This document shows, piece by piece, positions 15,093 to 24,107 of a stretch of DNA of 64,000 bases. Below the pieces are notes generated by a model that was not told the origin of the DNA, made no database searches, and was given only the letters and a program-made list of their open reading frames with translations. The stretch is taken from contig NZ_JACHGH010000004.1 in the NCBI RefSeq assembly GCF_014207435.1, positions 248,001-312,000 on the forward strand. Direction: 5' to 3'. The stretch's first letter is position 1; each line of letters begins with the position of its first letter. Origin of the DNA: Salirhabdus euzebyi. Lineage in GTDB: Bacteria > Bacillota > Bacilli > Bacillales > Alkalibacillaceae. Position numbers and translations under genes: made by a program.

Positions 15093-15560
15093 ATGGGTAA
15101 ACCTATTGAAGTGAGTAACATTAAAATTATCCAAGATGAACGCCCGAATCGTCGTGCTTATATCGCGGGATTTGAAGAACCATTTTACTATGGGGTTCAT
15201 GGGGGAGTGAAGGAGTTTTATAAGGCTTCGCCGGAACTAGAATATCCTTCTACTCTTGATCATATTGTATCGGCGGCAGGTGGCTGACTAACCGGTACAT
15301 TATCAGGTGCGCTGGAAGCGCGTCAAATACCTACTTTTCCTAGTAAATTAACAGGGAGTTTTAAAGGAATAATTGAAGCGGTAGATGGTGTTTTACGAAT
15401 TACTAAAATTGAGTGTCACTACGAGCTTGTCATACCACAAGGGAAACGAGAAGCTGCAGAAAGAGCGTTGAATGTTTTTGAAAAAGGTTGCCCAGTTGCC
15501 CAAACGTTAAAGGGCTGTGTCCAATTTGATCACCAATGGACTATCGAGGAAGAAGAATAG
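15093..15560 (+). CDS. OsmC-family peroxiredoxin-like protein with in-frame TGA (putative selenocysteine)
   Basis: 155-codon OsmC/Ohr-fold protein; family members reduce hydroperoxides with two conserved cysteines. The ATG follows AAAAGGAGTGAATTAG. Codon 65 (15285-15287) is TGA in the context STLDHIVSAAGG-TGA-LTGTLSGALEAR, where homologues have the peroxidatic Cys (AAGGCLTGT). The frame then stays open through the second active-site motif GCPVAQTL (Cys133) and ends at TAG 15558-15560, a normal family length. The 68-residue spacing of the two positions resembles that of E. coli OsmC. A G-loop hairpin follows the TGA. It is best read as a Sec65 selenoprotein; a nonsense mutation is the alternative. 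A standard gene caller would report only codons 1-64. Confidence 0.85.
15306..15324 (+). promoter_or_regulatory. Candidate bacterial SECIS hairpin in osmC
   Basis: GGTGCGC (15306-15312) pairs with GCGCGTC (15318-15324) with two G-U wobbles, around the 5-base loop TGGAA. The first loop G is the 27th base after the TGA. Stem length, small loop, early loop G and distance all fit the bacterial SECIS description. Confidence 0.7.
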
Positions 15561-15599
15561 TTTCCGTTTTCTTTAGAAATCCGAATAATCGTAGTACAA

Positions 15600-15635
15600 T
15601 AAAATGTGCCTGCGCAATGCAGGTGCATTTTTTGC
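15600..15635 (+). terminator. Intrinsic terminator of osmC
   Basis: AATGTGCCTGC / GCAGGTGCATT stem with GCAAT loop followed by TTTT. Confidence 0.88.
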
Positions 15636-15636
15636 T

Positions 15637-15730
15637 TGTACTTTAAGAAGGTTTAACTTTGTTAAAGGTTTAAAGTATAAGAAAAATTAAGGCTTCCGCC
15701 ACTAAGGACTTGGCGACCAGCCAATTTTTG
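15637..15730 (+). repeat. Leader repeat, copy B, upstream of the antiporter gene
   Basis: Closely similar to the copy at 9448-9541. Hairpin 1 is TACTTTAA (15639-15646) / TTAAAGTA (15670-15677). Hairpin 2 is TTGGC (15710-15714) GACCA GCCAA (15720-15724) followed by TTTTTG. An upstream CGCC can pair with GGCG instead. It ends about 28 bases before the start codon. Confidence 0.6.
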
Positions 15731-15757
15731 CTAATAATAGAAGGAGATACGGTTTAG

Positions 15758-17089
15758 ATGAAAAAAGCATTCTCTCTCTTAGAAATTATTCTCATTTTTT
15801 CTATTACGATTACTTTCTTAATGATTGCGATATCCTCGGATTTACCACTCTATCTGGCAATGCTTCCAGGGTTATTCGTATTGTGTGGCATTTCATGGAA
15901 ACATGGGTATACGATGAAGGACTTCCGTATTTTTGCTTGGAAAGGGATAAAAAGGAATGGAAATGTTGCCTGGCTTTTGTTTTTTATTGGCATGCTTCTT
16001 CCAACGTGGTATTTTTCGGGGACAATTGATGACGTAAACACATTGTTTTTATCACTCATTTCGCCAAATTACTTTTTTATGATTGCCTTTCTTGTGACAG
16101 CTATGATGTCAATGATTGTCGGTTCGACTATTGCTAGTTTAAGTATTGTTGGAGTTCCACTCATGGCTGCTGCTGCACAGCTTGGACTGCCGTTACCAGT
16201 GGTTGCTGGTGCATTAGTATCAGGAGGTTTTGTTGGTGATCGCTCTTCTCCTATTTCAAGCTCCTTTCAGCTTTTACGTAATGCAGTCGAATTAGAGACT
16301 CGGGAACATTTTCGAGTCATTCTCCCAACGATGCTTTGGGGCATATTAGTATCAACGATTTTATTTCTCGTATTAGATGTATCTATTTCAAAACCCGAGT
16401 TGTCTCTTGAAGGGCATATGACCTTACAGGAATTACCTTTAGGATCCTTAGCTGTATCGCTTGTCCCTCCATTTTTGTTACTCATGATGATTTTACTTCG
16501 TCAAGAAATGAAACTGTCGTTTTCGGTGGCAATTGGGGTTGCTGTTGTCATTTTGCTAGCTCGTGGAACAGAGGCTAGTGAATGGACAACCGGTCTTTAT
16601 TACGGTGTTGAATCTTTAAGTGGCGTGCAAGATATGCTACCCTTTGTTCTGTTTATTTTAATTGTTGGAGCGTACTGCCAAATCATGGAGGATACAAATA
16701 TCGTACAGCCGTACATAAATAAAATATTTACGGAACAGCATTCTTTATCAAAAAATACTAGCAAATCAATTGGGATAGCAGGAGCAGTGTCGCTCATCTC
16801 CCCTAATCAATCTTTTCCAATTATATTAACGGGTCGAGCACTTTTTCCATTTTGGAATAAATATTTTTCCAAGGAGCACCTTGCTCGTATCCTAGCAGAT
16901 TCAACGGTGGTGTTTGCAGGGCTCGTACCTTGGAGTCTACTCGCTATCTTATGTAGCACAATCGTTGGTGTCCCAGTTCTCATGTATGCACCGTTCGCTA
17001 TGTTTTTACTTGTAATGCCAGTAGTTACGTGGATTTATTCAGTTGTAGGTTGGAAAAGACTTTCCGTACAGAAAGCGAAAGAAGTATGA
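15758..17089 (+). CDS. nhaC: Na+/H+ antiporter, NhaC family
   Basis: 443-residue polytopic membrane protein with about eleven hydrophobic segments. Family features are the DLPLYLAMLPGL region in the second segment, the GSTIASLSIVGVPLMAAA segment with GGFVGDRSSPISSS (about 157-170), and the repeat-like ISPNQSFPIILTGRALF near 347. NhaC-type carriers exchange sodium for protons, or malate/lactate in related subfamilies. The ATG follows AGAAGGAGATACGG. It is a single gene with only a weak GAATC-TTTAT-GATTC hairpin downstream. Ion specificity cannot be read from sequence. Confidence 0.85.
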   Translation: MKKAFSLLEIILIFSITITFLMIAISSDLPLYLAMLPGLFVLCGISWKHGYTMKDFRIFAWKGIKRNGNVAWLLFFIGMLLPTWYFSGTIDDVNTLFLSLISPNYFFMIAFLVTAMMSMIVGSTIASLSIVGVPLMAAAAQLGLPLPVVAGALVSGGFVGDRSSPISSSFQLLRNAVELETREHFRVILPTMLWGILVSTILFLVLDVSISKPELSLEGHMTLQELPLGSLAVSLVPPFLLLMMILLRQEMKLSFSVAIGVAVVILLARGTEASEWTTGLYYGVESLSGVQDMLPFVLFILIVGAYCQIMEDTNIVQPYINKIFTEQHSLSKNTSKSIGIAGAVSLISPNQSFPIILTGRALFPFWNKYFSKEHLARILADSTVVFAGLVPWSLLAILCSTIVGVPVLMYAPFAMFLLVMPVVTWIYSVVGWKRLSVQKAKEV

Positions 17090-17238
17090 ATCTTTATGAT
17101 TCACGTTTCTTTTGGAAAATCACTTTTTTCTTTGGTATTGAAAATGAAAGTTCACTATGCTTACTTTATGTTTCCATTAACAGGCAATCAAACAGAATGA
17201 TATGATTAATACATTATGAAAAAATGAGGTGTTCATCA

Positions 17239-18852
17239 TTGTTAACCTTTGATACGTTATACCATCCATATGCTTCCCGTCGCCAAACAACCATCGCCAA
17301 TCGTGGGATGGTTGCTACATCCCAGCCACTAGCTGCACAAGCAGGGCTACATATTTTGAAAAAAGGTGGAAATGCCATTGATGCAGCGATTGCAACAGCT
17401 GCAGCCTTAACAGTAGTTGAACCTACTTCAAATGGAATTGGTGGAGATGCATTCGCGCTTGTTTGGACAAAAGGAAAGCTACATGGGTTAAATGCAAGTG
17501 GTCCGTCACCTCATAGTATTTCCATCGACGCAGTAAAAGAAAAAGGGTTTGAAGCAATTCCAAATCATGGTTGGATACCAGTTACGGTTCCAGGTGCCCC
17601 TGGAGCATGGGCTGCTTTATCTGAAAAATTCGGTAAGCTTTCCCTGAAAGAGGTTCTAGAGCCAGCAATCGACTATGCAGAAAATGGTTATCCTGTTTCT
17701 GCGACTCTTGGTAAGGCGTGGAGGGTTGCTTATGAAAAATTTAAAAAGCTACTAACTGATGAACAGTTCTCGACATGGTTTGATACCTTTGCTCCAAATG
17801 GAAGAGCTCCTAGAATTGGGGAGGTATGGTCCTCAAAAGGTCACGCAGAAACGTTGAAAGCTATTGCAAAGACAAATGGAGAAAGCTTTTACCGTGGAGA
17901 AATTGCAGATAAGATTGCTGCTTTTTCGAAAAAGTATGATGGGTTTTTATCCAAAAGCGACTTAGCTTTCTATTATCCTGAGTGGGTGACACCGATAAGC
18001 GTGAACTACCGGGGGTATGATGTATGGGAAATTCCTCCAAATGGACAAGGGTTAATTGCGCTTCAAGCACTTAACATATTGAAGGGATTTACTTTTGATA
18101 AAAAAGAGTCTGTCGAGACATACCACAAACAAATGGAAGCCATGAAACTTTCGTTTTCTGACGGAAAAAAATACATAACCGAAAAAGGGAAGATGACCGT
18201 TTCCGTAGATGATCTTTTAGGGGACAGGTATGCGGAACAACGGCGAGCCCTCATTACTCAGGAAGCGATGTGGCCAGAAGCGGGTACTCCGCCAAAAGGC
18301 GGTACTGTTTATTTGGCCACGGCTGATGGGGAAGGTAACATGGTATCCTTTATCCAAAGCAATTATTTAGATTTCGGTAGTGGTTTAGTTGTCCCTGGTA
18401 CGGGTATAAATTTACAAAATCGCGGAAAAAACTTTAGCTTAGATAAATCACATGAAAATCGACTAGCAGGAAACAAACGAACGTATCACACGATTATTCC
18501 TGGCTTCGTAACGAAAGATAAGGAAGCAATTGGTCCATTCGGCGTCATGGGTGGTTTTATGCAACCGCAAGGGCACTTGCAAGTGATCATGAACACAATT
18601 GATTTCCAACTGAATCCTCAAGCTGCTCTCGATGCTCCAAGGTGGCAATGGATAGAAGGGAAAACAGTATTGGTGGAACCATCATTCCCTCATCATGTTG
18701 CAGAAGCGTTAAAACGTCGAGGACATGATATAAAAATCGAATTAGAAATTGGGGAATTCGGTCGAGGGCAAATTATCTGGCGGGATCCTGAAACAGGCGT
18801 GTTATTCGGAGGAACCGAACACAGGACCGACGGAACAATAGCTACGTGGTAA
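17239..18852 (+). CDS. ywrD: Gamma-glutamyltransferase family protein (YwrD-like)
   Basis: 537-residue Ntn-hydrolase of the gamma-glutamyltranspeptidase family. The N-terminal GGNAIDAAIATAAALTVVEP and GIGGDAFALVW are classic GGT segments. The processing site is in KGGTVYL, with Thr about residue 356 as the new N-terminal nucleophile. No signal peptide is visible, unlike secreted Ggt. The neighbouring chromate-transporter pair repeats the B. subtilis ywrD/ywrB/ywrA group. The ATG at 17224 is part of its own GAGGTG, so the TTG at 17239, seven bases after it, is the likelier start. Confidence 0.88.
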   Translation: MLTFDTLYHPYASRRQTTIANRGMVATSQPLAAQAGLHILKKGGNAIDAAIATAAALTVVEPTSNGIGGDAFALVWTKGKLHGLNASGPSPHSISIDAVKEKGFEAIPNHGWIPVTVPGAPGAWAALSEKFGKLSLKEVLEPAIDYAENGYPVSATLGKAWRVAYEKFKKLLTDEQFSTWFDTFAPNGRAPRIGEVWSSKGHAETLKAIAKTNGESFYRGEIADKIAAFSKKYDGFLSKSDLAFYYPEWVTPISVNYRGYDVWEIPPNGQGLIALQALNILKGFTFDKKESVETYHKQMEAMKLSFSDGKKYITEKGKMTVSVDDLLGDRYAEQRRALITQEAMWPEAGTPPKGGTVYLATADGEGNMVSFIQSNYLDFGSGLVVPGTGINLQNRGKNFSLDKSHENRLAGNKRTYHTIIPGFVTKDKEAIGPFGVMGGFMQPQGHLQVIMNTIDFQLNPQAALDAPRWQWIEGKTVLVEPSFPHHVAEALKRRGHDIKIELEIGEFGRGQIIWRDPETGVLFGGTEHRTDGTIATW

Positions 18853-18885
18853 TGTAAGATAGATTGTAGAAAAGGTTGAGTATTC

Positions 18886-19449
18886 ATGAAACAAATTCAA
18901 TTATTTTTAGCTTTTTTTCGTGTAGGGATTCTAGGGTATGGGGGAGGACCTTCATCCATTCCTCTCGTACATAAAGAGGTCGTCGAAAAATATAAGTGGA
19001 TGGATGACAATGATTTTGCTGATTTGCTTGCATTAGCAAATACACTTCCTGGACCAATTGCAACAAAAATGGCTGGTTATATTGGCTACCGAGTGTCCGG
19101 TGTTTTTGGCATGCTCAATGCTGTATTGGCAACGATAGTTCCGACAATTATTCTCATGATTATCTTGTTAACATCTTTGGCATCATTTAAAGATAAGCAG
19201 TGGGTTGCAGGGATGACTCAAGCTGTGATTCCGGTAGTTGGTGTCATGCTAGCTGTATTAACGTGGCAGTTTACGACGAAGGCCAAGGAAGGTTTAGGCT
19301 GGTTGTATACATTTGTCCTTGCTGCTGCAACGTATGTTTTTATGGAGCTTCTAGGGGTTCATCCTGGGATCATAATTGCTTTACTACTACTAGCAGCTTT
19401 AATGAAAAAAGATAGTGCAAAGGCTGAAGATGTGGAGGAATCAACATGA
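18886..19449 (+). CDS. ywrB: Chromate transporter, short-chain CHR subunit 1
   Basis: 187-residue half-size CHR family membrane protein. It begins with the family signature GYGGGPSSIPLVHKEVV (residues 17-33) and has ANTLPGPIATKMAGYIGY near 57-74, with about five membrane segments. Short-chain CHR proteins work as heteromeric pairs to export chromate. It overlaps the second subunit by ATGA. Weak spacing from the GGT-like gene (33 bp) suggests one operon. Confidence 0.9.
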   Translation: MKQIQLFLAFFRVGILGYGGGPSSIPLVHKEVVEKYKWMDDNDFADLLALANTLPGPIATKMAGYIGYRVSGVFGMLNAVLATIVPTIILMIILLTSLASFKDKQWVAGMTQAVIPVVGVMLAVLTWQFTTKAKEGLGWLYTFVLAAATYVFMELLGVHPGIIIALLLLAALMKKDSAKAEDVEEST

Positions 19450-19976
19450 TCTTTTTACAAATTTTCCTAGCCTTCTTCATCCCAGGAATTCTCGGATATG
19501 GTGGAGGCCCATCGTCGATTCCCCTTGTCGAAAATGAAGTAGTCAGACGTTATGGTTGGTTAACTGTAGAAGAGTTCAGTGAGGTTCTTGCCATGGGGAA
19601 CGCCCTACCAGGTCCTATTGCAACAAAAATGGCGGGCTACATTGGTTTTGAGCAAGGGGGATTGTTAGGGGCATTTATCGGTGTTTTCGCAACGGTTGCT
19701 CCATCACTGTTGCTCATGATTATTTTACTTCGAATTTTAATGAAGTATAAGGATTCGCCAAAAGTAAAAAGAATGACAATGTTCATTCGCCCAACGATTG
19801 CTGTTTTACTCGGAATTATAACGATTCGATTTTTTATTAGCTCTTATGAAGGTGCTGGTGTTTACCATACGATATTTCTCATTATCGTAAGCTTTCTATT
19901 ACTAGAAAGGTGGAAAATGCATCCAGCATTCGTCATTGTTGGTGCTTTAGGGTATGGAGCTGTTTTTTTAGGGTGA
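19446..19976 (+). CDS. ywrA: Chromate transporter, short-chain CHR subunit 2
   Basis: 176-residue partner half of the chromate transporter, homologous to the preceding gene: GYGGGPSSIPLVENEVVRRYGW and GNALPGPIATKMAGYIGF are shared. The ATG overlaps the previous stop in ATGA, giving translational coupling. The tandem homologous pair is the usual arrangement in Bacillus. It is encoded directly downstream of the GGT-like gene. Confidence 0.9.
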   Translation: MIFLQIFLAFFIPGILGYGGGPSSIPLVENEVVRRYGWLTVEEFSEVLAMGNALPGPIATKMAGYIGFEQGGLLGAFIGVFATVAPSLLLMIILLRILMKYKDSPKVKRMTMFIRPTIAVLLGIITIRFFISSYEGAGVYHTIFLIIVSFLLLERWKMHPAFVIVGALGYGAVFLG

Positions 19977-20058
19977 TGAATGGATTAGAAACTTTGCTCT
20001 ATCCAGCATTCTAAAATACAAAGATATCACGTAATAGTACGGATTGGAGGCTACACAT

Positions 20059-21501
20059 ATGCCAGAATGGAAAGAGCTTAATAATCTAGATGGGATAGGA
20101 ATTAAGCAATTGATGGATCAAGGTCAGCTTACATCTAGAGAAGTTACAGCACATTACATAGAAAAGATAAAAACATTAAACCCTATAGTAAATGCGGTCG
20201 TCCATACGATGTTTGATGAAGCATTAGAAAATGCAAGCTCCCAATTTCCTGCATCAGGTCCATTTGGAGGAGTTCCAACTCTTATTAAAGAGCTAAATTC
20301 CATCAAGGGACATCCGGCTACAAACGGATCACGACTGCTTAAAGACTACGTTGCAAAAGAGCATGATGAAATTGTCCGCCGTCTTGAAGCGTCAGGTATG
20401 ATAATTCTCGGTAAAACGAACTCACCGGAATTTGGCTTTTTACCGACGACAGATCCAGAATTGTTTGGCCCAACGAAAAACCCTTGGAACCAAGCAATGT
20501 CAGCAGGAGGATCTAGTGGAGGTGCTGGAGCTGCTGTTGCAGCAGGAATGATCCCATTTGCTCAAGGGAGTGACGGAGGAGGATCAATTAGAATTCCCGC
20601 TTCTGCCAACGGGATTTTTGGATTAAAGCCATCCCGGGGACAATTACCATATTCCGATTATATGAATCATTTAAGTATTAGTAATGGATTGACTCGAACT
20701 GTTCGAGACAGTGCAGCAATACTCGACGTTCTAAAAGGACGTGGCAATTTTGATAGTTTTCCGGGATTGCTTAACGAAAAATCCTTCAGTAGTGCGCTGC
20801 AAAACAAGCCGAAAAAACTTCGGATTGGGGTAACTCCTGACTGGAATGGACAAGTTTTTATCGATGAAGAAACGAAGAAAGCTGTACACCATACAGCCAA
20901 ACTACTAGAGGCACTAGGGCATGAAGTGGAATTTGCTGCTCCAGCATTTAACTTTCATCAATTTGCAGAGCACTTCATTACGGTGTGGATAGCCAGTGGA
21001 TCAGTTGTCATTAAGCATTTAGCACAACTAGTAGGGAAAGAGCCAAGTCCAGAAAACCTTGAAATGCTCTCCTATAACGTCTATGAGCTCGGAAACAAGT
21101 TAACGGCATCACAATATGAAGAAGCAAGGGTGTTTTTACAAACAGAAGCACGTAAATTACACGCCTTCCATGAAAAATATGATGTCCTTATAACACCAGT
21201 TTTAAATAAAATTCCGATTCCGATTGGCTCCTTACGTAATCGGGATAATCCGATCCATGATATGCTTGATACGATGACGAATATCGTAAGCTTCACCCAG
21301 ATGGCGAACGTCACAGGTCAGCCTGCCATGAGTGTCCCATTATATTGGACGAGTAATGATATTCCAATTGGGACGCAAGTAACGGGTAGATTAGGAGAAG
21401 ACCGGTTATTACTGCAATTGGCAGCTCAATTGGAACAAGCTAATCCTTGGTCTATGCAATATGATAACTTACAACTAAAACTAGCTGAACGTCTAAAATA
21501 A
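20059..21501 (+). CDS. Amidase, amidase-signature family
   Basis: 480-residue amidase with the complete Ser-cisSer-Lys set: Lys77 in TLIKELN, Ser152 in [16 protein letters not shown], and nucleophile Ser176 in [13 protein letters not shown]. The spacing and the LKPSRGQLP segment match the 6-aminohexanoate-cyclic-dimer hydrolase/GatA-like amidases. It is not GatA, as no gatC/gatB neighbours are present and the flanking genes differ. The ATG at 20059 follows TGGAGG by eight bases. It is a monocistronic gene and the amide substrate is unknown. Confidence 0.9.
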   Translation: MPEWKELNNLDGIGIKQLMDQGQLTSREVTAHYIEKIKTLNPIVNAVVHTMFDEALENASSQFPASGPFGGVPTLIKELNSIKGHPATNGSRLLKDYVAKEHDEIVRRLEASGMIILGKTNSPEFGFLPTTDPELFGPTKNPWNQAMSAGGSSGGAGAAVAAGMIPFAQGSDGGGSIRIPASANGIFGLKPSRGQLPYSDYMNHLSISNGLTRTVRDSAAILDVLKGRGNFDSFPGLLNEKSFSSALQNKPKKLRIGVTPDWNGQVFIDEETKKAVHHTAKLLEALGHEVEFAAPAFNFHQFAEHFITVWIASGSVVIKHLAQLVGKEPSPENLEMLSYNVYELGNKLTASQYEEARVFLQTEARKLHAFHEKYDVLITPVLNKIPIPIGSLRNRDNPIHDMLDTMTNIVSFTQMANVTGQPAMSVPLYWTSNDIPIGTQVTGRLGEDRLLLQLAAQLEQANPWSMQYDNLQLKLAERLK

Positions 21502-21605
21502 GTATAAAAATCTAGCAATTTATTTCCATTGCTAAATCCAAGTTAATGAATTGACATACTTGGTATTTTATTTTATTATCACATTAAACAATTAAATAAT
21601 CATTT

Positions 21606-21711
21606 TCTTATCCAGAGAGGTGGAGGGACATGGCCCTTTGAAGCCTCGGCAGCGGGTTCGTTTAAGAATACTGTGCCAATTCCATCAAGCGGATTTGCTT
21701 GTGAGATAAGA
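21606..21711 (+). promoter_or_regulatory. SAM-I (S-box) riboswitch aptamer
   Basis: Contains the highly conserved S-box segments in order: CTTATC-AGAG-GGTGGAGGGA, GGCCCTTTGAAGCCTCGGCAGC, ACTGTGCCAATTCCATCAAGC and GCTTGTGAGATAAG closing the P1 stem. It binds S-adenosylmethionine and, with the terminator at 21735-21766, should turn off the downstream monooxygenase-ligase pair when SAM is plentiful. Confidence 0.97.
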
Positions 21712-21734
21712 AGAGAAGCCTACTATTGTAGATT

Positions 21735-21766
21735 AAACTCTCTTCTTATTCGAAGAGAGTTTTTTT
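21735..21766 (+). terminator. S-box expression-platform terminator
   Basis: AACTCTCTTC / GAAGAGAGTT stem followed by TTTTT. The left arm can pair with AAGAAGAGAAG at the 3' end of the aptamer as antiterminator. Confidence 0.92.
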
Positions 21767-21811
21767 AAGTTACTGCGTTCATACAAACAGGGGAGAACAG
21801 GAGTGGAGAAA

Positions 21812-22867
21812 ATGAAATACGGATTTTGGTTACCAATATTTGGCGGATGGCTTCGTAATATAGAGGATGAAAAAATGCCACCGACTTTTGATTATGCAAA
21901 AAAAGTTATACAATCCGCTGAAAAGTGGGGTTACGATACGACACTAATTGCGGAGTTATACTTAAACGATATAAAAGGACCAGAAAGTGATTCATTGGAA
22001 GCTTGGTCTACAGCAGCAGCTTTAGCAGCCGTTACAGAAAAAATTGAAATTATGACTGCCGTACGTCCAGGGTTTCATAATCCTGCTGTAACAGCAAAAA
22101 TGGCAGCAAACATAGATAATATTAGTAACGGTCGCTTTACGTTAAATGTTGTTTCTGCTTGGTGGGCGGAAGAAGCAAAACAATACAATGGTATATTTAC
22201 TGAACATGATGAGCGATATGATCGTACAGCAGAATTTTTAGACGTTTTAAAAGGACTTTGGTCAGCTGAGGATACGTTCTCTTACGACGGTAAGTTTTAT
22301 CAAATTAAAGATGCCCATCTTCATCCAAAACCAGTACAACGCCCAAATCCAGTATTGTATGCTGGAGGAGAGAGTGAAAAAGGCAAGCAAGTAATTACTG
22401 CCCAATGTGATGCGTATGTGATGCACGGTGGAACGGTGGAAGAGGTACAAACGAAAATTAATGACATGAAGGTGCGAAGAGAAGCAACAGGTCAAGAAGG
22501 CCTTCAAAGCTTCGGTATGGCTGCCTACGTTATTTGCCGTGATACAGAAGAGGAAGCACAACAAGAATTAGCACGCATTACGGAAGTAAAAGAATCGAGT
22601 GCATATGCTGGATTTAAGGATTTCACGACGAAGTCACAGCTTGAGCAGCAAATTCAGCTTCAAGATTATTCCGTTTCAAATAGAGGCTTACGCCCGAATT
22701 TAGTAGGAACACCCGATCAAATTGCGGAGCGTATACTAGCATATGAAGAAGCTGGTGTTGATTTATTGTTACTACAATTTTCTCCACAGCTTGAAGAAAT
22801 GGAACGTTTTTCAAAAGACGTAATGCCAAAAGTAGCGGCGTTACGTACAAAAGCGACTAACATTTAA
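21812..22867 (+). CDS. LLM-class FMN-dependent monooxygenase, probably sulfur-compound desulfonation
   Basis: 351-residue bacterial-luciferase-like flavin monooxygenase of the SsuD/SfnG branch (alkanesulfonate or dimethylsulfone monooxygenases), which use FMNH2 and oxygen to release sulfite or sulfinates. Family segments are KYGFWLPIFGGWLRN at the start, MTAVRPGFHNPAVTAKMAANID, GRFTLNVVSAWW and YAGGESEKGKQ. The SAM riboswitch directly upstream ties it to sulfur limitation. ATG 21812 is preceded by AGGAG at eight bases; GTG 21803 is a weaker alternative. The exact substrate is not readable. The reductase partner is not in the window. Confidence 0.85.
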   Translation: MKYGFWLPIFGGWLRNIEDEKMPPTFDYAKKVIQSAEKWGYDTTLIAELYLNDIKGPESDSLEAWSTAAALAAVTEKIEIMTAVRPGFHNPAVTAKMAANIDNISNGRFTLNVVSAWWAEEAKQYNGIFTEHDERYDRTAEFLDVLKGLWSAEDTFSYDGKFYQIKDAHLHPKPVQRPNPVLYAGGESEKGKQVITAQCDAYVMHGGTVEEVQTKINDMKVRREATGQEGLQSFGMAAYVICRDTEEEAQQELARITEVKESSAYAGFKDFTTKSQLEQQIQLQDYSVSNRGLRPNLVGTPDQIAERILAYEEAGVDLLLLQFSPQLEEMERFSKDVMPKVAALRTKATNI

Positions 22868-22882
22868 AAAAGGGTGATACTA

Positions 22883-23830
22883 GTGAGTAAAATTTATGTG
22901 ATTCATGAAAATAGTGAGTGGACAGATCATTTAACGAAACGTTTGAAAGAGCTAGACCTTCCATTTGAGGAATGGCATTTAGAAAACGGAACAGTTGATT
23001 TAATGGCTGAGCCTCCACAAGGGGTATTTTACAACAGAATGAGCGCCTCTTCGCATACGAGGGGACACCGTTATTCGCCAGAGCTTGCGAGTGCAGTCCT
23101 TGCTTGGTTAGAACGTAACGGCAGAACCGTAATTAACGGAAGCCGTGCGCTTCAACTAGAAGTAAGTAAAGTACTTCAATATTTGGAATTAGAAAAATAC
23201 GGAGTAAAAACACCGAAAACAGTTGCAGCTGTTGGGAAGGAACAAATTTTAGAAGCAGCTCAAGCTTTTAAAGGGGAAAAATTCATTACGAAGCATAACC
23301 GCGCAGGAAAAGGCCTTGGTGTACAGCTTTTCCAATCGATTGAGGCGTTACGTAATTATGTAGAAGGGGAAACCTTCGAAGAGCCAGTGGACGGTATTAC
23401 GTTAATACAGGAATATATTGAATCACCAGAATCGTATATTACACGCTGCGAATTTATCGGAGGAAAATTTGTTTATGCAGTTCGAGTAGATACGTCAGAA
23501 GGTTTTGAACTTTGTCCTGCTGATGCTTGTACGATTGATGATCTATTTTGTCCAGTTGGGGAAGAGCCAGCGGAGCAGACTAAATTCCAAATTGTACCGG
23601 ATTTCTATGATCCTATCTTAGAAAAATATGAGCAAGTACTGGCTGCAAATGACATTAAAGTTGCTGGTATTGAGTTCATTAAGGATAAAGACGGAACAAT
23701 TTATACGTATGATATCAACACAAACACAAATTACAACAGTGATGCAGAAGCAAAAGCTGGAAAATACGGCATGTTAGAAATGGCGAAGTTTCTTAAAGAT
23801 CAATTAGAAAAACAAAAAGTAAATATCTAA
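22883..23830 (+). CDS. ATP-grasp ligase, RimK-like
   Basis: 315-residue ATP-grasp enzyme similar to RimK-type alpha-L-glutamate/amino-acid ligases. The central grasp region includes FITKHNRAGKGLGVQLF (about 136-152) and LIQEYIESPESYITRCEFIGGKFVYAVRV. The C-terminal metal-binding part is GIEFIKDKDGTIYTYDINTNTNYN. The likely start is GTG 22883 after AAAGGGTGAT; an earlier GTG at 22874 overlaps that site. It is transcribed with the flavin monooxygenase under the SAM riboswitch, so a role in sulfur metabolism is inferred. The substrates are unknown. Confidence 0.82.
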   Translation: MSKIYVIHENSEWTDHLTKRLKELDLPFEEWHLENGTVDLMAEPPQGVFYNRMSASSHTRGHRYSPELASAVLAWLERNGRTVINGSRALQLEVSKVLQYLELEKYGVKTPKTVAAVGKEQILEAAQAFKGEKFITKHNRAGKGLGVQLFQSIEALRNYVEGETFEEPVDGITLIQEYIESPESYITRCEFIGGKFVYAVRVDTSEGFELCPADACTIDDLFCPVGEEPAEQTKFQIVPDFYDPILEKYEQVLAANDIKVAGIEFIKDKDGTIYTYDINTNTNYNSDAEAKAGKYGMLEMAKFLKDQLEKQKVNI

Positions 23831-23837
23831 TCAACGT

Positions 23838-23876
23838 GAAGCAAGGGATGTGCAACTACATCTCTTGCTTTTTTTA
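23838..23876 (+). terminator. Intrinsic terminator of the S-box operon
   Basis: AAGCAAGGGATGT / ACATCTCTTGCTT stem with a short loop, then TTTTT. Confidence 0.9.
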
Positions 23877-23929
23877 TTGTTGCTTAGGAAATTATAAAAT
23901 TTCGGACTTGTGGATAAGTTAGTTGCACG

Positions 23930-24050
23930 GGGGAGCCACGTCTAGCTCCAGCACCTACCCCCTCGGGACATAAGTCAATCCCTTCTGTGGCAAAAACCTC
24001 CACGGCAGGTCTTGCCTTATGACTGCCTTAGGCTTGCGCTTTTGTACTAG
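23930..24050 (+). repeat. Dispersed Bacillaceae-type intergenic repeat
   Basis: Begins near ACGTCTAGCTCCAGCACCTA, continues with CCCCTCGGGACATAAGTCAA, then CCTCCACGGCAGGTCTTGCC, TTATGACTGCC, and ends with GGCTTGCGCTTTTGT. I recognise this as the GC-rich, foldable 110-150 bp element (CTAGCTCCAGCGCCTA...GCTTGCGCTTTT) scattered in intergenic regions of many Bacillaceae. It is GC-richer than its surroundings. Confidence 0.65.
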
Positions 24051-24107
24051 CAATCTATGTAAAGATTGGGTATATTTGAATAAAACAGGTTTGGTAGGAG
24101 GATGCAG

